Numbered from the stretch's first letter, positions 48,208 to 58,924 are shown. The stretch: DNA of 64,000 nt from Variovorax paradoxus (GCF_030815975.1 NZ_JAUSXL010000002.1:4886501-4950500), one strand, 5' to 3'. The notes: generated by a model not told the origin, from the sequence alone. Program-made: numbers and translations.

Positions 48208-48537
48208 ATGACCCACGTCGTCTCCGAAGCCTGCATCCGCTGCAAATACACCGACTGCGTGGACGTATGCCCCGTGGATTGCTTCCGCGAAGGCCCCAAC
48301 ATGTTGGTGATCGACCCGGACGAGTGCATCGACTGCGCGGTCTGCATCCCCGAATGCCCGGTCAATGCGATCTATGCCGAGGAAGACCTCCCGGCCAACC
48401 AGATCGCTTTCATCAAGCTCAACGCCGAGCTCTCGCTGGCCGATGGCTGGAAGAGCATCACCAAGCGCAAGCCCGCGCTGCCTGACGCCGAAGAGTGGAA
48501 AGACAAGACCGACAAGATCGGCGAACTGGTCCGTTGA
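48208..48537 (+). CDS. fdxA: Seven-iron ferredoxin (FdxA)
   Basis: The 109-residue ferredoxin matches the Azotobacter FdI type with one 3Fe-4S and one 4Fe-4S cluster. Cysteines occur at 9, 12, 17, 21 and 25 and at 40, 43, 46 and 50 ([13 protein letters not shown]). A longer polar tail follows. It lies 43 bp after cysN with a TAAAAT box near 48163 that may be a -10 element. It is a good candidate electron donor for CysI. Confidence 0.96.
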   Translation: MTHVVSEACIRCKYTDCVDVCPVDCFREGPNMLVIDPDECIDCAVCIPECPVNAIYAEEDLPANQIAFIKLNAELSLADGWKSITKRKPALPDAEEWKDKTDKIGELVR

Positions 48538-49568
48538 ACCCCGAAGGCCGAGCCCTCATCGAAACCGACGCGCTGATCATCGGCGCCGGTCCGGTCGGGC
48601 TGTTCCAGGCCTTCCAGCTCGGCCTGCTCGAGATCTCCTGCCACATCGTCGATGCGCTGCCCGCCGCGGGCGGCCAGTGCGTGGCGCTCTATGGCGACAA
48701 GCCGATCTACGACATTCCCGGCACGCCGGTCACCAGCGGACGCGGCCTTGCGCAATCGCTGCTGGAGCAGCTCGCGCCCTTCAAGCCGCAATTCCATTTC
48801 GGCGAGCAGGTGGCCACACTCGAACGGCAGGCCGATGAGCGGCTGCTGCTGACCACCTCCGCCGGCACGGCTTTCCTGGCAAAGACGGTGTTCATCGCGG
48901 CCGGTGTCGGCGCCTTCGTGCCCAAGCACATCGCAATCGAAGGCATTGCGCAGTTCGAAGGCAGCTCCCTTTTCTATCACCCCGATTCGCTGGACCGCTT
49001 TGCCGGGCAGGCGGTGGTGGTCAATGGCGGCGACGACGTTGCGCTGGCAACCGCGGTTGCGCTCGTGGCCATTGCAAGGCAGGTCACGCTGGTCCACCGG
49101 CGCGACGGCTTCCAGGCCGACGAAGGCCTCGTCGCTTCGATGCGTGCGCTGGTGGCCGAAGGCAGGCTCGCGTTCAAGGTCGGCCAACCCACGGCTTTCG
49201 ACGGCAGGCAACTGCAGATCACCACGCCCGATGCAACGACCGTCGATCTGCCGCTCGACGCGCTGATTGCCTGCCTGGGCATCTCCCCGCGCCTCGGCCC
49301 CATTGCCGACTGGGGCCTGGAGCTCGAGCGCAAGCAGGTGCCGGTCGACACCGAGAAGTACGAAACCCGCGAGCGCGGCGTGTTCGCGGTGGGCGACATC
49401 AACACCTATCCGGGCAAGAAGAAGCTCATCGTCTGCGGCTTCCACGAAGCCACGCTGGCGGCCTGGGGCGCCACCGCCATCGTGTTCCCGGGCAAGGCGA
49501 TTCCGCTGCAGTACACCACCACCAGCACGCGGCTGCACGAGCTGCTGGGCGTGGCTACTTCCCGCTAG
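48534..49568 (+). CDS. Ferredoxin-NADP reductase, thioredoxin-reductase-like
   Basis: The 344-residue FAD/NAD protein has an N-terminal loop [20 protein letters not shown] in part and no CxxC redox pair, which distinguishes it from thioredoxin reductase. The second Rossmann motif is [17 protein letters not shown], and [21 protein letters not shown] closes the FAD site, cited as [20 protein letters not shown] at 48534 overlaps the fdxA stop (TTGA). An ATG at 48495 would add 13 residues inside fdxA. It probably reduces FdxA with NADPH. Confidence 0.92.
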   Translation: MNPEGRALIETDALIIGAGPVGLFQAFQLGLLEISCHIVDALPAAGGQCVALYGDKPIYDIPGTPVTSGRGLAQSLLEQLAPFKPQFHFGEQVATLERQADERLLLTTSAGTAFLAKTVFIAAGVGAFVPKHIAIEGIAQFEGSSLFYHPDSLDRFAGQAVVVNGGDDVALATAVALVAIARQVTLVHRRDGFQADEGLVASMRALVAEGRLAFKVGQPTAFDGRQLQITTPDATTVDLPLDALIACLGISPRLGPIADWGLELERKQVPVDTEKYETRERGVFAVGDINTYPGKKKLIVCGFHEATLAAWGATAIVFPGKAIPLQYTTTSTRLHELLGVATSR

Positions 49569-50859
49569 GCAGCAGCGCGCGGTATTCGCCGATGAAGCTG
49601 CCGATGGCGGCCACGAATCGGTCGATGTCCGCGTCGGTCAGCGGCAGCGAGAGCACGATGAAACCGCGCGGCGAGGCGTAGATGCCTTGGCTCAGCAGGT
49701 GGAAGAACAGCAGCTGCCGCAGCCGGCCGTCGACCGCCGCCAGGTCTTCCACGCGCCGCACTTCCCCATGCACGAAATGCGCGTTCATCAGCGAGCCGAC
49801 GCCGGTGAACTGCATGGCCACGCCCTCCTTCGTGCACAGCGCATTGAGCCGCGCACGCATCGCCTCGCCGCGCTCGGCCAGCGCGCCGGCCGCCTCGGGC
49901 GTGAACAGCTTCGTGAGGCCCGCGTACCCGGCCGCCATGGTCATCACGTTGTTGTTGAAGGTGCCCGAATGGGAGAGCGACCCCGTGCGCGGATCGAACT
50001 GCGCCATCACGTCCGAACGCCCGCCGAAGGCGCCGAACGACATGCCGCCGCCGATGTACTTGCCGAGCGTGGTGAGGTCCGACCGGACGCCGAGCCTGTT
50101 GGCCAGGCCCTGCGGCCCCAGGCGCGAAGTCATGACCTCGTCGAAGATCAGCAGCGCGCCCACCTTCGTCGCGGCATCGCGAAGTGCTTGCAGAAAGTCG
50201 AGGCGCCCCGGAATGCATCCGCTCGCACCCTGCATCGGTTCGACCAGAATCGCGGCGATCTCCGGCCCGTGCCTGGCGATCTGCTCGTCCACAGCCTGCA
50301 CGTCGTTGTAGGGCAGCACCAGGAAGTCGAAGGGCACGGTCGTCGGCAGCGGCTTGGCGCCGAAGCCGAGCACGCCGCCGTGATAGCCGCCCGAGAACAC
50401 CACGATCTTTCGCCTTCCCGTGAAGTGCAGCGCGGCCGTGAGCGCCATCAGGTTGGCCTCTGTGCCCGAGTTGGTGAAGCGCAGTTGCTCGATCTGCGGA
50501 AAGCGCTCGCAGATGGTCTTGGCGAGCCGGCCTTCGAGCAGGTTGTGGCCCGTGAGGTTGATGCCGCCCTGCATCGCCTCGACGACGGCATCGCGTATCT
50601 CGGGTGCCGAGTGGCCGTAGGCGCCGGCCGTGTACTCGGCGATGAAATCGGCATAGCGGTGGCCGTCGGAGTCCCAGAGCGCGGCGCCCTCGCCCCGCGC
50701 GATGGTGAGCGGAAACGGCGCATAGAAAAGCACCGAGCGGCTGTTGGCGCCGGGCATGTAGCGCGCCTGTTCGTCGAACTGGCGCCGGCTCGCGGGGTTG
50801 GCCTCGGTGAAGCGCTGGAAGGCCTGGGCAAGGGACTGGTCGATTGCAGGATCGCTCAT
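49555..50859 (-). CDS. Class III aminotransferase, glutamate-1-semialdehyde aminomutase-like
   Basis: The 434-residue PLP enzyme has GYGHSAPEI-type and TNSGTEANLMALTAALHFTG segments, the PLP aspartate in LLIFDEVMTSR and the Schiff-base lysine in TTLGKYIGGGMSFGAFGG. It is a GSA-aminomutase-like class III aminotransferase, but it lacks the gene context of hemL, so its substrate is unclear. ATG 50859 was preferred to one 9 bp upstream. It overlaps the ferredoxin reductase gene by 14 bp and is divergent from the TPP riboswitch. Confidence 0.9.
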   Translation of the reverse strand: MSDPAIDQSLAQAFQRFTEANPASRRQFDEQARYMPGANSRSVLFYAPFPLTIARGEGAALWDSDGHRYADFIAEYTAGAYGHSAPEIRDAVVEAMQGGINLTGHNLLEGRLAKTICERFPQIEQLRFTNSGTEANLMALTAALHFTGRRKIVVFSGGYHGGVLGFGAKPLPTTVPFDFLVLPYNDVQAVDEQIARHGPEIAAILVEPMQGASGCIPGRLDFLQALRDAATKVGALLIFDEVMTSRLGPQGLANRLGVRSDLTTLGKYIGGGMSFGAFGGRSDVMAQFDPRTGSLSHSGTFNNNVMTMAAGYAGLTKLFTPEAAGALAERGEAMRARLNALCTKEGVAMQFTGVGSLMNAHFVHGEVRRVEDLAAVDGRLRQLLFFHLLSQGIYASPRGFIVLSLPLTDADIDRFVAAIGSFIGEYRALLPSGK

Positions 50860-50978
50860 GGGACACATCCTCGAAGTGGCGGCATGCGGGTTGCCAAACC
50901 TGGGCCATCATCCATGGTTTGGAGGCTTGGCGCGCAGGCTCGTACAATAGTTTCCGCTTTGCGCCACGGCGCGGAGCA

Positions 50979-51072
50979 CCACGCTAGGGGTGTCGAACCG
51001 GAATCCATTCCGGGGCTGACTGAGAGAGTCCCTTTGAACCTGACTGAGGTAATCCTCGCGCAGGGAAGCTGG
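50979..51072 (+). promoter_or_regulatory. TPP (thi-box) riboswitch
   Basis: The segment carries the conserved TPP elements in order: GGGGTG, the variable P3 arm (CGGAATCCATTCCG), CTGAGAG, CCCTTTGAACCTGACTGAGG and GCGCAGGGAAG. It ends about 90 bp upstream of cytX. An expression-platform stem TCCGGCGG (51073-51080) with CCGCCGGA (51111-51118) follows. Binding of thiamin pyrophosphate should reduce cytX expression. A TACAAT box at 50943-50948 is a likely -10. Confidence 0.95.
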
Positions 51073-52456
51073 TCCGGCGGCCTGTCGCGTTGTCTCGCGC
51101 GATGGCCCCACCGCCGGAGCCTCGCCCACCTGCCAAACCTTTTGCACTGGAGCAACTGGATGGCACACGACGACGACGAACGTTCTTCCGCCAACGAGGC
51201 GCTGGCGCCGTTGCCCGCGTCGCAGCGCGTGTTCGGCTGGCATGACCACGCATCGCTCTGGTTCAGCCTGGGCGTGGGGCTGCTGGTGATGCAGATCGGC
51301 GCCTACCTGGTGCCGGCGGTGGGCACGCGCGACGCAGCCATCGCGATCATGCTGGGCTCGCTGCTCGGCGCGGGCCTGCTGGCCTGGACCGCGCGGCTGG
51401 GCTGCGAGAGCGGCCTGGCGAGCGCCGGGCTGATGCACGCCACCTACGGCAGTGCCTTCGCGCGGCTGCCGGTGCTGCTCAACATCGTGCAGCTGGTGGG
51501 CTGGACCACCTTCGAGCTGGTGATCATGCGGGAGGGCACGCAGGCCATCGGGCAGCAGGCGTTCGGCCTGGCACTCGGTGGGCCGCTGGGCGGCGCCCTC
51601 ACCACGCTGCTCTGGGGCGCTGTGCTGCTGGCGCTCCTGGCCGGCTCCATGGTGAAACTGGTGCGGCGCTTCGTGAGCCGCTTCGGCCTGCCGCTGGTGG
51701 TGCTGTCGCTGCTCTGGTTGACCTGGCAGTTCGCAACGCGGCTGCAGGCCAAGGGACTCGACGCCTTCTGGGCCCGGCCGGGCGACGGCAGCATGGGCAT
51801 GTTCGGCGCGCTCGACCTCGTGATTGCCATGCCGGTTTCTTGGCTGCCGCTGGTGGCCGACTACGCGCGCCACGGCAAGCGCAGCGCGGGCGGCCTGGGC
51901 AGCGCGTTCAGCGGCACCTGGGCCGGCTACGCGCTGGCGAACGTCTGGTGCTATGCGCTCGGCGTGATGGTGGTGAGCGTGGCGGAACCGGGCACGGGCC
52001 TGGTCACCGCGCTGCTGCTCGCGCAGGGCGGGCTGGTGGCGTTGGGCCTCATCCTCATCGACGAGCTCGACAACGCTTACGGCGATGTCTATTCGGGCTC
52101 GGTATCGACGCACAGCCTGCTGCCGCGCTGGAGCGTGAAGCGCTGGGGCCTGCTGCTGGCCGCGCTGTGCACCGCGCTGGCGCTGGTGCTGCCGATGCAC
52201 ACGCTCGAACCGTTCCTGCTGCTGTTGAGTTCGGTGTTCGTGCCGCTCTACGGCGTGATCCTCGGGCGGCTGGGCACGGGCGGCGCCATCTCGTCGGCGG
52301 GCACGCGCCGGGTCGATCTGGGCGCGGCACTGATCTGGATTGCGGGCATCGCGGCCTACCACGCGCTCGCCAAGTGGGCGCCGCAGTTCGGCTCGGCGCT
52401 GCCCACGCTCGCGGCAACTTTCGTGCTGGCCTGGGCCAGTCGGCCCAAGCCCACAT

Positions 52457-53317
<861 letters not shown>

Positions 53318-53369
53318 AGGGAAAATTATCGGCGACGCGCGCTTCGGCCCGCGCCGCGGCCGTCCTGCT

Positions 53370-53403
53370 CCCTCTCCCCCTGGGGAGAGGGTCGGGGTGA
53401 GGG
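53370..53403 (+). repeat. REP-like palindromic repeat, left copy of an inverted pair
   Basis: CCCTCTCCCC-TGGGGAGAGGG-TCGGGGTGAGGG is the same family as 3585-3618. Together with the copy at 53446-53479 it forms an inverted pair separated by 42 bp, in the thiD-thiO intergenic region. Confidence 0.85.
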
Positions 53404-53445
53404 CATGGGCGTCTGCAAGCGCGCGGCCCTGGCCAGCGCCGTCGG

Positions 53446-53479
53446 CCCTCACCCCAGCCCTCTCCCCAAGGGGAGAGGG
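53446..53479 (-). repeat. REP-like palindromic repeat, right copy of an inverted pair
   Basis: CCCTCACCCC-AGCCCTCTCCCC-AAGGGGAGAGGG is nearly the exact reverse complement of 53370-53403. It lies 23 bp upstream of thiO, overlapping the region where a riboswitch might be expected. Confidence 0.85.
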
Positions 53480-53502
53480 GGCAACAGCCGCGGAGCAAAG
53501 CC

Positions 53503-54594
53503 ATGAACCTCCCATTCCAATCCGCCGCCATCCTCGGCGCAGGCCTCATGGGCCGGCTGCTCGCAGTCACGCTGGCGCGGTCCGGCTGCAAGGTCGAGCT
53601 GTTCGAAGCCGGCAGCCCCGAGGCCGAAGGCGCCGCCGCACGCGTGGCGGCCGCCATGCTCGCGCCGCTGGCCGAATCGGCCGTGGCGCCGGTGCCGGTT
53701 GTGCGCATGGGGCAGTACGCGCTGAGCCGCTGGCCCGAGCTGCTGGCACCACTGGCGCAGCCCGTGTTCTTCCAGCGCAAAGGCACGCTGGTGCTCTGGC
53801 ACCGGCAGGACGCCGCCGAGGCCGCGCGGCTCGCACGCGTGCTGGCGCGCACCGGCACGCAGGTGCCCGAACTCGCCCCGATGCGCACGCTCGACGGCGC
53901 CGGCATCGCCGCGCTGGAGCCTTCGCTCGGCCAGCGCTTCGCGCAGGGCTTGTTTCTGCCGGGCGAGGGCCAGCTCGACAACCGTGCGCTGCTGGCTTCC
54001 CTGCTTGCCACGCTGCAAGCCAGCAACGGCGTGAAGCTGCATTGGCAGTCGCCGCGCGCACCCGGCGACTTCTCCCCCGGCACGCCGGGCCAACCCGACT
54101 GGGTGATCGACTGCCGCGGCCTCGGTGCCAAACCGCAGTGGAACGCGCTGCGCGGCGTGCGCGGCGAGGTCATCCGCGTGCATGCGCCCGAGGTGGCGCT
54201 GCAGCGGCCCACGCGGCTGGTGCATCCGCGCTATCCGCTCTACATCGCACCCAAGCCGGGCAGCGTATTCGTGATCGGCGCGACCGAAATCGAATCCGAC
54301 GACATGTCGCCCGCCAGCGTGCGCTCCACGCTCGAACTGCTGAGCGCGGCCTACGCCGTGCACAGCGGCTTCGCCGAAGCCCGCATCCTCGAGATCGCGA
54401 CCCAATGCCGCCCCACGCTGCCCGACAACCTGCCCGCCATCCGGCAGCCGCAGGCGCGCGTGCTGCAGATCAACGGGCTGTACCGCCACGGTTTCATGAT
54501 CGCGCCCGCCGTGCTCGATGCCGCCATGGAGCTGCTCGCGCACGGCCGCTCCGCGCTTGCGCAGAAGCTCGGCCTGGAGACATCCGAAGCATGA
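53503..54594 (+). CDS. thiO: Glycine oxidase ThiO (FAD-dependent)
   Basis: ThiO oxidises glycine to the imine used in making the thiazole of thiamin. The 363-residue DAO-family protein begins with AAILGAGLMGRLLAVTLARSG. It has the FAD blocks GEGQLDNRALLASLL and LYIAPKPGSVFVIGATEIES, and ends near NGLYRHGFMIAPAV. It starts the operon thiO-thiS-thiG-thiE and overlaps thiS by 4 bp. Confidence 0.94.
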   Translation: MNLPFQSAAILGAGLMGRLLAVTLARSGCKVELFEAGSPEAEGAAARVAAAMLAPLAESAVAPVPVVRMGQYALSRWPELLAPLAQPVFFQRKGTLVLWHRQDAAEAARLARVLARTGTQVPELAPMRTLDGAGIAALEPSLGQRFAQGLFLPGEGQLDNRALLASLLATLQASNGVKLHWQSPRAPGDFSPGTPGQPDWVIDCRGLGAKPQWNALRGVRGEVIRVHAPEVALQRPTRLVHPRYPLYIAPKPGSVFVIGATEIESDDMSPASVRSTLELLSAAYAVHSGFAEARILEIATQCRPTLPDNLPAIRQPQARVLQINGLYRHGFMIAPAVLDAAMELLAHGRSALAQKLGLETSEA

Positions 54595-54794
54595 CGATCA
54601 ACGTCCTGATCAACGACAAGCCTTTCACGCTGCCGGACGGCGCCACGGTGATCGACGCGCTGGCCGCACTGGACGCCGTGCCGCCGTTCGCGGTGGCCGT
54701 GAACCGCGAGTTCGTGCCGCGCTCGGCCCATGCGGCGCGCGCACTGCAGTCCGAAGACCGCATCGAAGTGATCCGCCCCGTGACCGGCGGCTGA
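54591..54794 (+). CDS. thiS: Sulfur carrier protein ThiS
   Basis: ThiS is a 67-residue ubiquitin-like protein whose C-terminal Gly-Gly (ending IRPVTGG) is thiocarboxylated and donates sulfur to thiazole. It begins MTINVLINDKPFTLPDGATV. The start overlaps the thiO stop (ATGA). The activating ThiF is not encoded in the window. Confidence 0.96.
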   Translation: MTINVLINDKPFTLPDGATVIDALAALDAVPPFAVAVNREFVPRSAHAARALQSEDRIEVIRPVTGG

Positions 54795-54830
54795 GCGAAA
54801 CGACCCGCAGAGATGGAGACAACACACACC

Positions 54831-55652
54831 ATGACCACCACATCTTCCGTGCCAGACAACGATCCGTTGGTTCTCTACGGCCAGACCTTCCAGAGCCGCC
54901 TGCTGCTGGGCACCGCGCGGTACCCATCGCCGGACCTGCTCGAAGCCGCGGTGAAGCGCGCCAGGCCCGCCATGCTGACGGCCTCGCTGCGCCGCCAGTC
55001 CGCAAGCCCCGGCGCAAGCGACAGCGGCAACGGCTTCTGGGAACTGCTGCGCCGCCTTGCGGTGCCGGTGCTGCCCAACACCGCCGGCTGCCACAGCGTG
55101 CAGGAAGTGATCGCCACCGCGCAGATGGCGCGCGAACTGTTCGATACGCCGTGGATCAAGCTCGAACTCATCGGCGACGACTACACGCTGCAACCTGACA
55201 CGCTGAACCTCGTCGATGCCGCATCGCAGCTGATCCGCGACGGGTTCCAGGTGCTGCCCTATTGCACCGAAGACCTCGTGCTGTGCCAGCGGCTGGTCGA
55301 TGTCGGCTGCCAGGCCGTGATGCCCTGGGCCGCGCCCATCGGCACCGGCCGCGGGCCCGTCAATCCCTACGCGCTGCAGTTGCTGCGTGAGCGGCTCAGC
55401 GTGCCGATGCTGGTCGATGCGGGCCTGGGCCTGCCCTCGCATGCCTGCCAGGTCATGGAGTGGGGCTACGACGGCGTGTTGCTCAACACCGCAGTGGCGC
55501 TGGCGCAAGACCCGGTGTCGATGGCCGGCGCCTTCGCGGACGCCGTGCAGGCCGGCCGTGCTGCCCACCGCGCCGGCGCCATGGCCGCGCAAGACTCCGC
55601 GCAGCCCAGCACGCCGGTGCTCGGCACGCCCTTCTGGCATCACGCAGCATGA
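54831..55652 (+). CDS. thiG: Thiazole synthase
   Basis: ThiG makes the thiazole phosphate from deoxyxylulose phosphate, dehydroglycine and ThiS-thiocarboxylate. The 273-residue TIM barrel has [20 protein letters not shown] and [24 protein letters not shown] in part. The catalytic lysine lies in [19 protein letters not shown] 54831 is preceded by GGAGA at a good distance; an in-frame ATG at 54813 adds six residues. It is coupled to thiE. Confidence 0.95.
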   Translation: MTTTSSVPDNDPLVLYGQTFQSRLLLGTARYPSPDLLEAAVKRARPAMLTASLRRQSASPGASDSGNGFWELLRRLAVPVLPNTAGCHSVQEVIATAQMARELFDTPWIKLELIGDDYTLQPDTLNLVDAASQLIRDGFQVLPYCTEDLVLCQRLVDVGCQAVMPWAAPIGTGRGPVNPYALQLLRERLSVPMLVDAGLGLPSHACQVMEWGYDGVLLNTAVALAQDPVSMAGAFADAVQAGRAAHRAGAMAAQDSAQPSTPVLGTPFWHHAA

Positions 55653-56593
55653 ACGCTTCGACCGGCTCCCGCGCCAACGCCGGCGCCATCTCCCACGCGA
55701 TCGTTGCGGCGCACGGGCTGCGCTTCGGTGCCGCCACGGCCGCGGCCATTTCGGCGGGCCGCTTTTCTTCGGACGACCCGGTGTATCGCGGCGCGAAGCA
55801 AGCCTGCACGGCGCTCGGCTTCATCGAGATCGATGCCGAATGCCTGGCGCGGGCGTGGCAGGCGCAGACGGTGCGCACCGGCGCGTTCGATGCGAACCAA
55901 TGGCCCGAGACGCCCGCAGATTTCGGTTTGCGCGAATTCCCGCCGGCCGCACGTAGCGATGCCTTCGCGCCCTGCCCCGAACGGCTCGGCCTCTATGCGG
56001 TGCTGCCCGATGCGCAAGGGGTCGGCCGCATGGCACGCGCCGGGGTTCCCACGGTGCAGCTGCGCTTCAAGTCGGACGACGCTGCGGCCACCGAGCGCGA
56101 AGTGCATGCCGCCGTCGATGCCGTGCGCGGCATGGGCGCGCTGCTCTTCATCAATGACCATTGGCAGACGGCCATCGCCGCCGGCGCCTACGGCGTGCAC
56201 CTGGGCCAGGAAGACCTCGACGCGCTCACGCCCGCCCAGGTGCGGCAGATCCGCAATGCGGGCCTGCGGCTCGGTGTCAGCACCCACGGCTATGCCGAGA
56301 TGGTGCGCGCCGATGCGGTGAGCCCGAGCTACATCGCGATGGGCGCGGTGTATCCGACCACCCTCAAGAAGATGGCCACGGCGCCGCAGGGCGTGGCACG
56401 GCTCGGGGCCTATGCGCGCCTGTTGCGCGGCTACCCGCTGGTGGGCATCGGCGGCATCGATGCGCAGCGCCTGCCCGAGGTGCTGGCCACGGGTGTCGGC
56501 TCGGTCGCGGTGGTGCGCGCGCTGGTCGCCGCAGAAGATCCCGAGGCCACGGCCGCGCAATGGATGGCGGCCATGAGCGCCGCCTCGGCATGA
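55649..56593 (+). CDS. thiE: Thiamine phosphate synthase with N-terminal extension
   Basis: ThiE joins HMP pyrophosphate and thiazole phosphate. The catalytic barrel is the C-terminal ~200 residues: [51 protein letters not shown] in part, [17 protein letters not shown] and [14 protein letters not shown]. The first ~110 residues (from [12 protein letters not shown]) are an extra region of unknown function ending near [14 protein letters not shown] typical ThiE has about 210 residues, so this one is a fusion or extended form. It overlaps thiG and the TonB receptor gene by 4 bp each. Confidence 0.93.
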   Translation: MNASTGSRANAGAISHAIVAAHGLRFGAATAAAISAGRFSSDDPVYRGAKQACTALGFIEIDAECLARAWQAQTVRTGAFDANQWPETPADFGLREFPPAARSDAFAPCPERLGLYAVLPDAQGVGRMARAGVPTVQLRFKSDDAAATEREVHAAVDAVRGMGALLFINDHWQTAIAAGAYGVHLGQEDLDALTPAQVRQIRNAGLRLGVSTHGYAEMVRADAVSPSYIAMGAVYPTTLKKMATAPQGVARLGAYARLLRGYPLVGIGGIDAQRLPEVLATGVGSVAVVRALVAAEDPEATAAQWMAAMSAASA

Positions 56594-58758
56594 ACGAACC
56601 AATGACACAAAAGCAATTCCGATCCTGGCTGCTGTCGCCGCTCTCGCGTGCAATGGCTGCTGCCTTTCTTCTGGCCACCGGCGGCGCGCAGGCCCAGCAG
56701 CCAACCGAATTGCCTGCCGTCACGGTGAACGAAAGCAGCGCCGCACCGCAAGCCGACGTGAGCGGCTTCGGCGATGTGCCGCTGCGCGAACTGCCCCTCT
56801 CGGCCACGGTGATCGACAGCACGCAGCTTCGCGCGAGCGGCGCGCGCCGCCTCGCCGACCTCACGCAGTTCGACGCCTCGGTGACCGACGCCTACAACTC
56901 GGCCGGCTACTGGGACTACCTGACGGTGCGCGGCTTCGTGCTGGACAACCGCTTCAACTACCGGCGCGAGGGCCTGCCGATCAGCGCCGAGACATCGATC
57001 CCGCTCGACAACAAGGAACGCATCGAGATCCTGCGTGGCACCAGCGGCATCCAGGCCGGCACCAGTGCGCCCGGCGGGCTGGTCAACTACGTGGTCAAGC
57101 GGCCCACCGAGCAGGACCTGCGCACGCTGCGCATCGAAACCACCAGCCGCGGCAGCGTGCTCGGCGCGCTCGACCTGGGCGGGCGCTTCGGCGCGAACCG
57201 CGAGTTCGGCTATCGGCTCAACGTGGCGAACGAAAACCTCAAGCCGCTCGTGCACAACCTCGACGGCAACCGCAATCTGTTCGCGCTGGCGGGCGACTGG
57301 CGCATCACGCGCGATTCGGTGCTCGAGTTCGAGATCGAGCGCAGCCACAAGATGCAGCCGAGCCAGAACGGCTTCAGCCTGCTGGGCAGCACCCTGCCCG
57401 CGCCGGTCGACCCAAGGATCAACCTCAACAACCAGCCGTGGTCGCAGCCTTCGGAATTCAATGCGCTCACCGGCAGCGTGCGCTTCAGCCAGGCGATCAA
57501 TGCCGACTGGCGCTGGAGCGCGCAGATCGGCCAGCAAAGGCTCAAGAGCGATGACCGGCTGGCCTATGCGTTCGGCTGCGGCGCCGAAGGCAATTACGAC
57601 CGCTATTGCTCCGATGGCACCTTCGATTTCTACGACTTCCGCAGCGAGAACGAGCGGCGCACGCAAACCGCCGGCAGCCTGAACCTCAAGGGCAATGTGA
57701 TGACCGGCAGCGTGCGGCACGAGCTGGGCTTCGGCCTGCTCGCGAGCCGCGTGCGCAACCGCTTCCAGGACCAGGCCTACAACTACGTCGGCACCGGCAA
57801 TGTCTGGGCCACGGCCATCGTGCCGCCGGACCCCACGCTGACCGACGCCAACACCAACCGCGACGAACGTTCCACCGAGCTCTCGGTGCAGGACGCGATC
57901 CGCTGGAACAGCCGCTTCACCACCTGGATCGGCGTGCGCCACACGCGGCTCGACCGCGACAGCATCCGCACCGATGGCTCGCGCCCCACCGGCTACAAGG
58001 ACGGCATCACCACGCCATGGATCGCCGCCAGCTACGCCATCCAGCCGGGCCTCCTGGCCTATGCGAGCTGGGGCAAGGGCATCGAGTCGCAGGTGGTGCC
58101 GAACAAGAGCTCGCAGTACACCAACGCAGGCGAGGCGCTGCCCGCGCTGACCTCGCGCCAGTGGGAGCTGGGACTCAAGGGCGGCAGCGATACCTTCGCG
58201 TGGCAGCTCGCATGGTTCGACATCAAGCGACCCATGACGAACCTTGACGCCTGCAACCGCCTCGGCACCACGCCCTGCGAGGGTCGCTACGACGGAAGCG
58301 CGGTGCACCGCGGGCTCGAGGCGGGCGCGCAATGGAACGCGGGGCCCTGGCGCCTTGGCGGCAGCGTGACCTTGATCGATGCCAAGCGCCACGGAAGCAC
58401 TGCCGAGCCCGCCACCAACGGCCAGTCGCCCACCAACGTGCCCAAGCAGGTAGTGCGCGCACAAGCAGCCTACCGCGTGGCTTCGGTGCCCGGTCTCGAG
58501 GTGCTGGGACTGCTTTCGCATGAAGGCCGCCGCAACGTGCTGCCCGACGGTTCGATCAGCCTGCCCTCGTGGACACGCGTCGATGCGGCGCTGCGCTACG
58601 ACACCAGGCTGCGCGGCGTCCAGACGAGCTGGAGCCTCGCCATCGACAACCTGTTCGACCGCCGCTACTGGAAGGAATCGCCCTACCAGTTCGGCCACAT
58701 CTATCTCTTTCCCGGAGCGCCGCGCACGCTGCGCCTCGGGTTGAGCGTGTCGCTCTGA
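56590..58758 (+). CDS. TonB-dependent outer-membrane receptor, coupled to thiE
   Basis: The 722-residue protein has a signal peptide (MAAAFLLATGGAQAQQ), a TonB-box-like LPAVTVNES and a plug domain with VRGFVLDNRFNYRREGLPIS and IEILRGTSGIQAGTSAPGG. A 22-strand-type barrel follows and ends in LRLGLSVSL. By sequence it resembles TonB-dependent siderophore receptors. Its start overlaps the thiE stop (ATGA), so it is the last gene of the thiamin operon. A function in uptake of thiamin or a precursor, rather than a siderophore, is inferred from this context. Confidence 0.9.
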   Translation: MNEPMTQKQFRSWLLSPLSRAMAAAFLLATGGAQAQQPTELPAVTVNESSAAPQADVSGFGDVPLRELPLSATVIDSTQLRASGARRLADLTQFDASVTDAYNSAGYWDYLTVRGFVLDNRFNYRREGLPISAETSIPLDNKERIEILRGTSGIQAGTSAPGGLVNYVVKRPTEQDLRTLRIETTSRGSVLGALDLGGRFGANREFGYRLNVANENLKPLVHNLDGNRNLFALAGDWRITRDSVLEFEIERSHKMQPSQNGFSLLGSTLPAPVDPRINLNNQPWSQPSEFNALTGSVRFSQAINADWRWSAQIGQQRLKSDDRLAYAFGCGAEGNYDRYCSDGTFDFYDFRSENERRTQTAGSLNLKGNVMTGSVRHELGFGLLASRVRNRFQDQAYNYVGTGNVWATAIVPPDPTLTDANTNRDERSTELSVQDAIRWNSRFTTWIGVRHTRLDRDSIRTDGSRPTGYKDGITTPWIAASYAIQPGLLAYASWGKGIESQVVPNKSSQYTNAGEALPALTSRQWELGLKGGSDTFAWQLAWFDIKRPMTNLDACNRLGTTPCEGRYDGSAVHRGLEAGAQWNAGPWRLGGSVTLIDAKRHGSTAEPATNGQSPTNVPKQVVRAQAAYRVASVPGLEVLGLLSHEGRRNVLPDGSISLPSWTRVDAALRYDTRLRGVQTSWSLAIDNLFDRRYWKESPYQFGHIYLFPGAPRTLRLGLSVSL

Positions 58759-58807
58759 GTGCGGGTTCAAAAAATTTTCGGAAATTTATGGCGGCCGTAT
58801 TCGCGCG

Positions 58808-58837
58808 TTCAGAAGGCTCAAAAAACCACGCTATAAT
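58808..58837 (+). promoter_or_regulatory. Promoter of tRNA-Asn
   Basis: A consensus -10 TATAAT at 58832-58837 is preceded by TTCAGA at 58808-58813 with an 18-bp spacer (4 of 6 matches to TTGACA). The tRNA begins 11 bp after the -10 box. Confidence 0.75.
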
Positions 58838-58848
58838 TTGAGGCTTGT

Positions 58849-58924
58849 TCCTCGATAGCTCAGTTGGTAGAGCGCCGGACTGTTAATCCGTAGGTCCCTG
58901 GTTCGAGCCCAGGTCGAGGAGCCA
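58849..58924 (+). tRNA. tRNA-Asn (anticodon GTT)
   Basis: The 76-base cloverleaf has acceptor arms TCCTCGA and TCGAGGA, a D arm with GCTCAGTTGGTAGAGC and anticodon loop CTGTTAA with anticodon GTT. The T arm holds GGTTCGAGCC, and the CCA end is encoded at 58922-58924. A strong promoter precedes and a terminator follows, so it is a single-gene transcript. Confidence 0.97.

Noticed and set aside
49555..50859. hemL (tetrapyrrole biosynthesis) assignment for the class III aminotransferase
   Set aside because: Fold and lysine motif agree, but there is no haem-gene context and the sequence could equally be another class III enzyme, so no symbol was given.
53318..53502. Second TPP riboswitch upstream of thiO
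   Set aside because: None of the conserved elements (CTGAGA, CCCTTTGAACCTGA, GCAGGGAAG) are found; the region is REP-like repeat.
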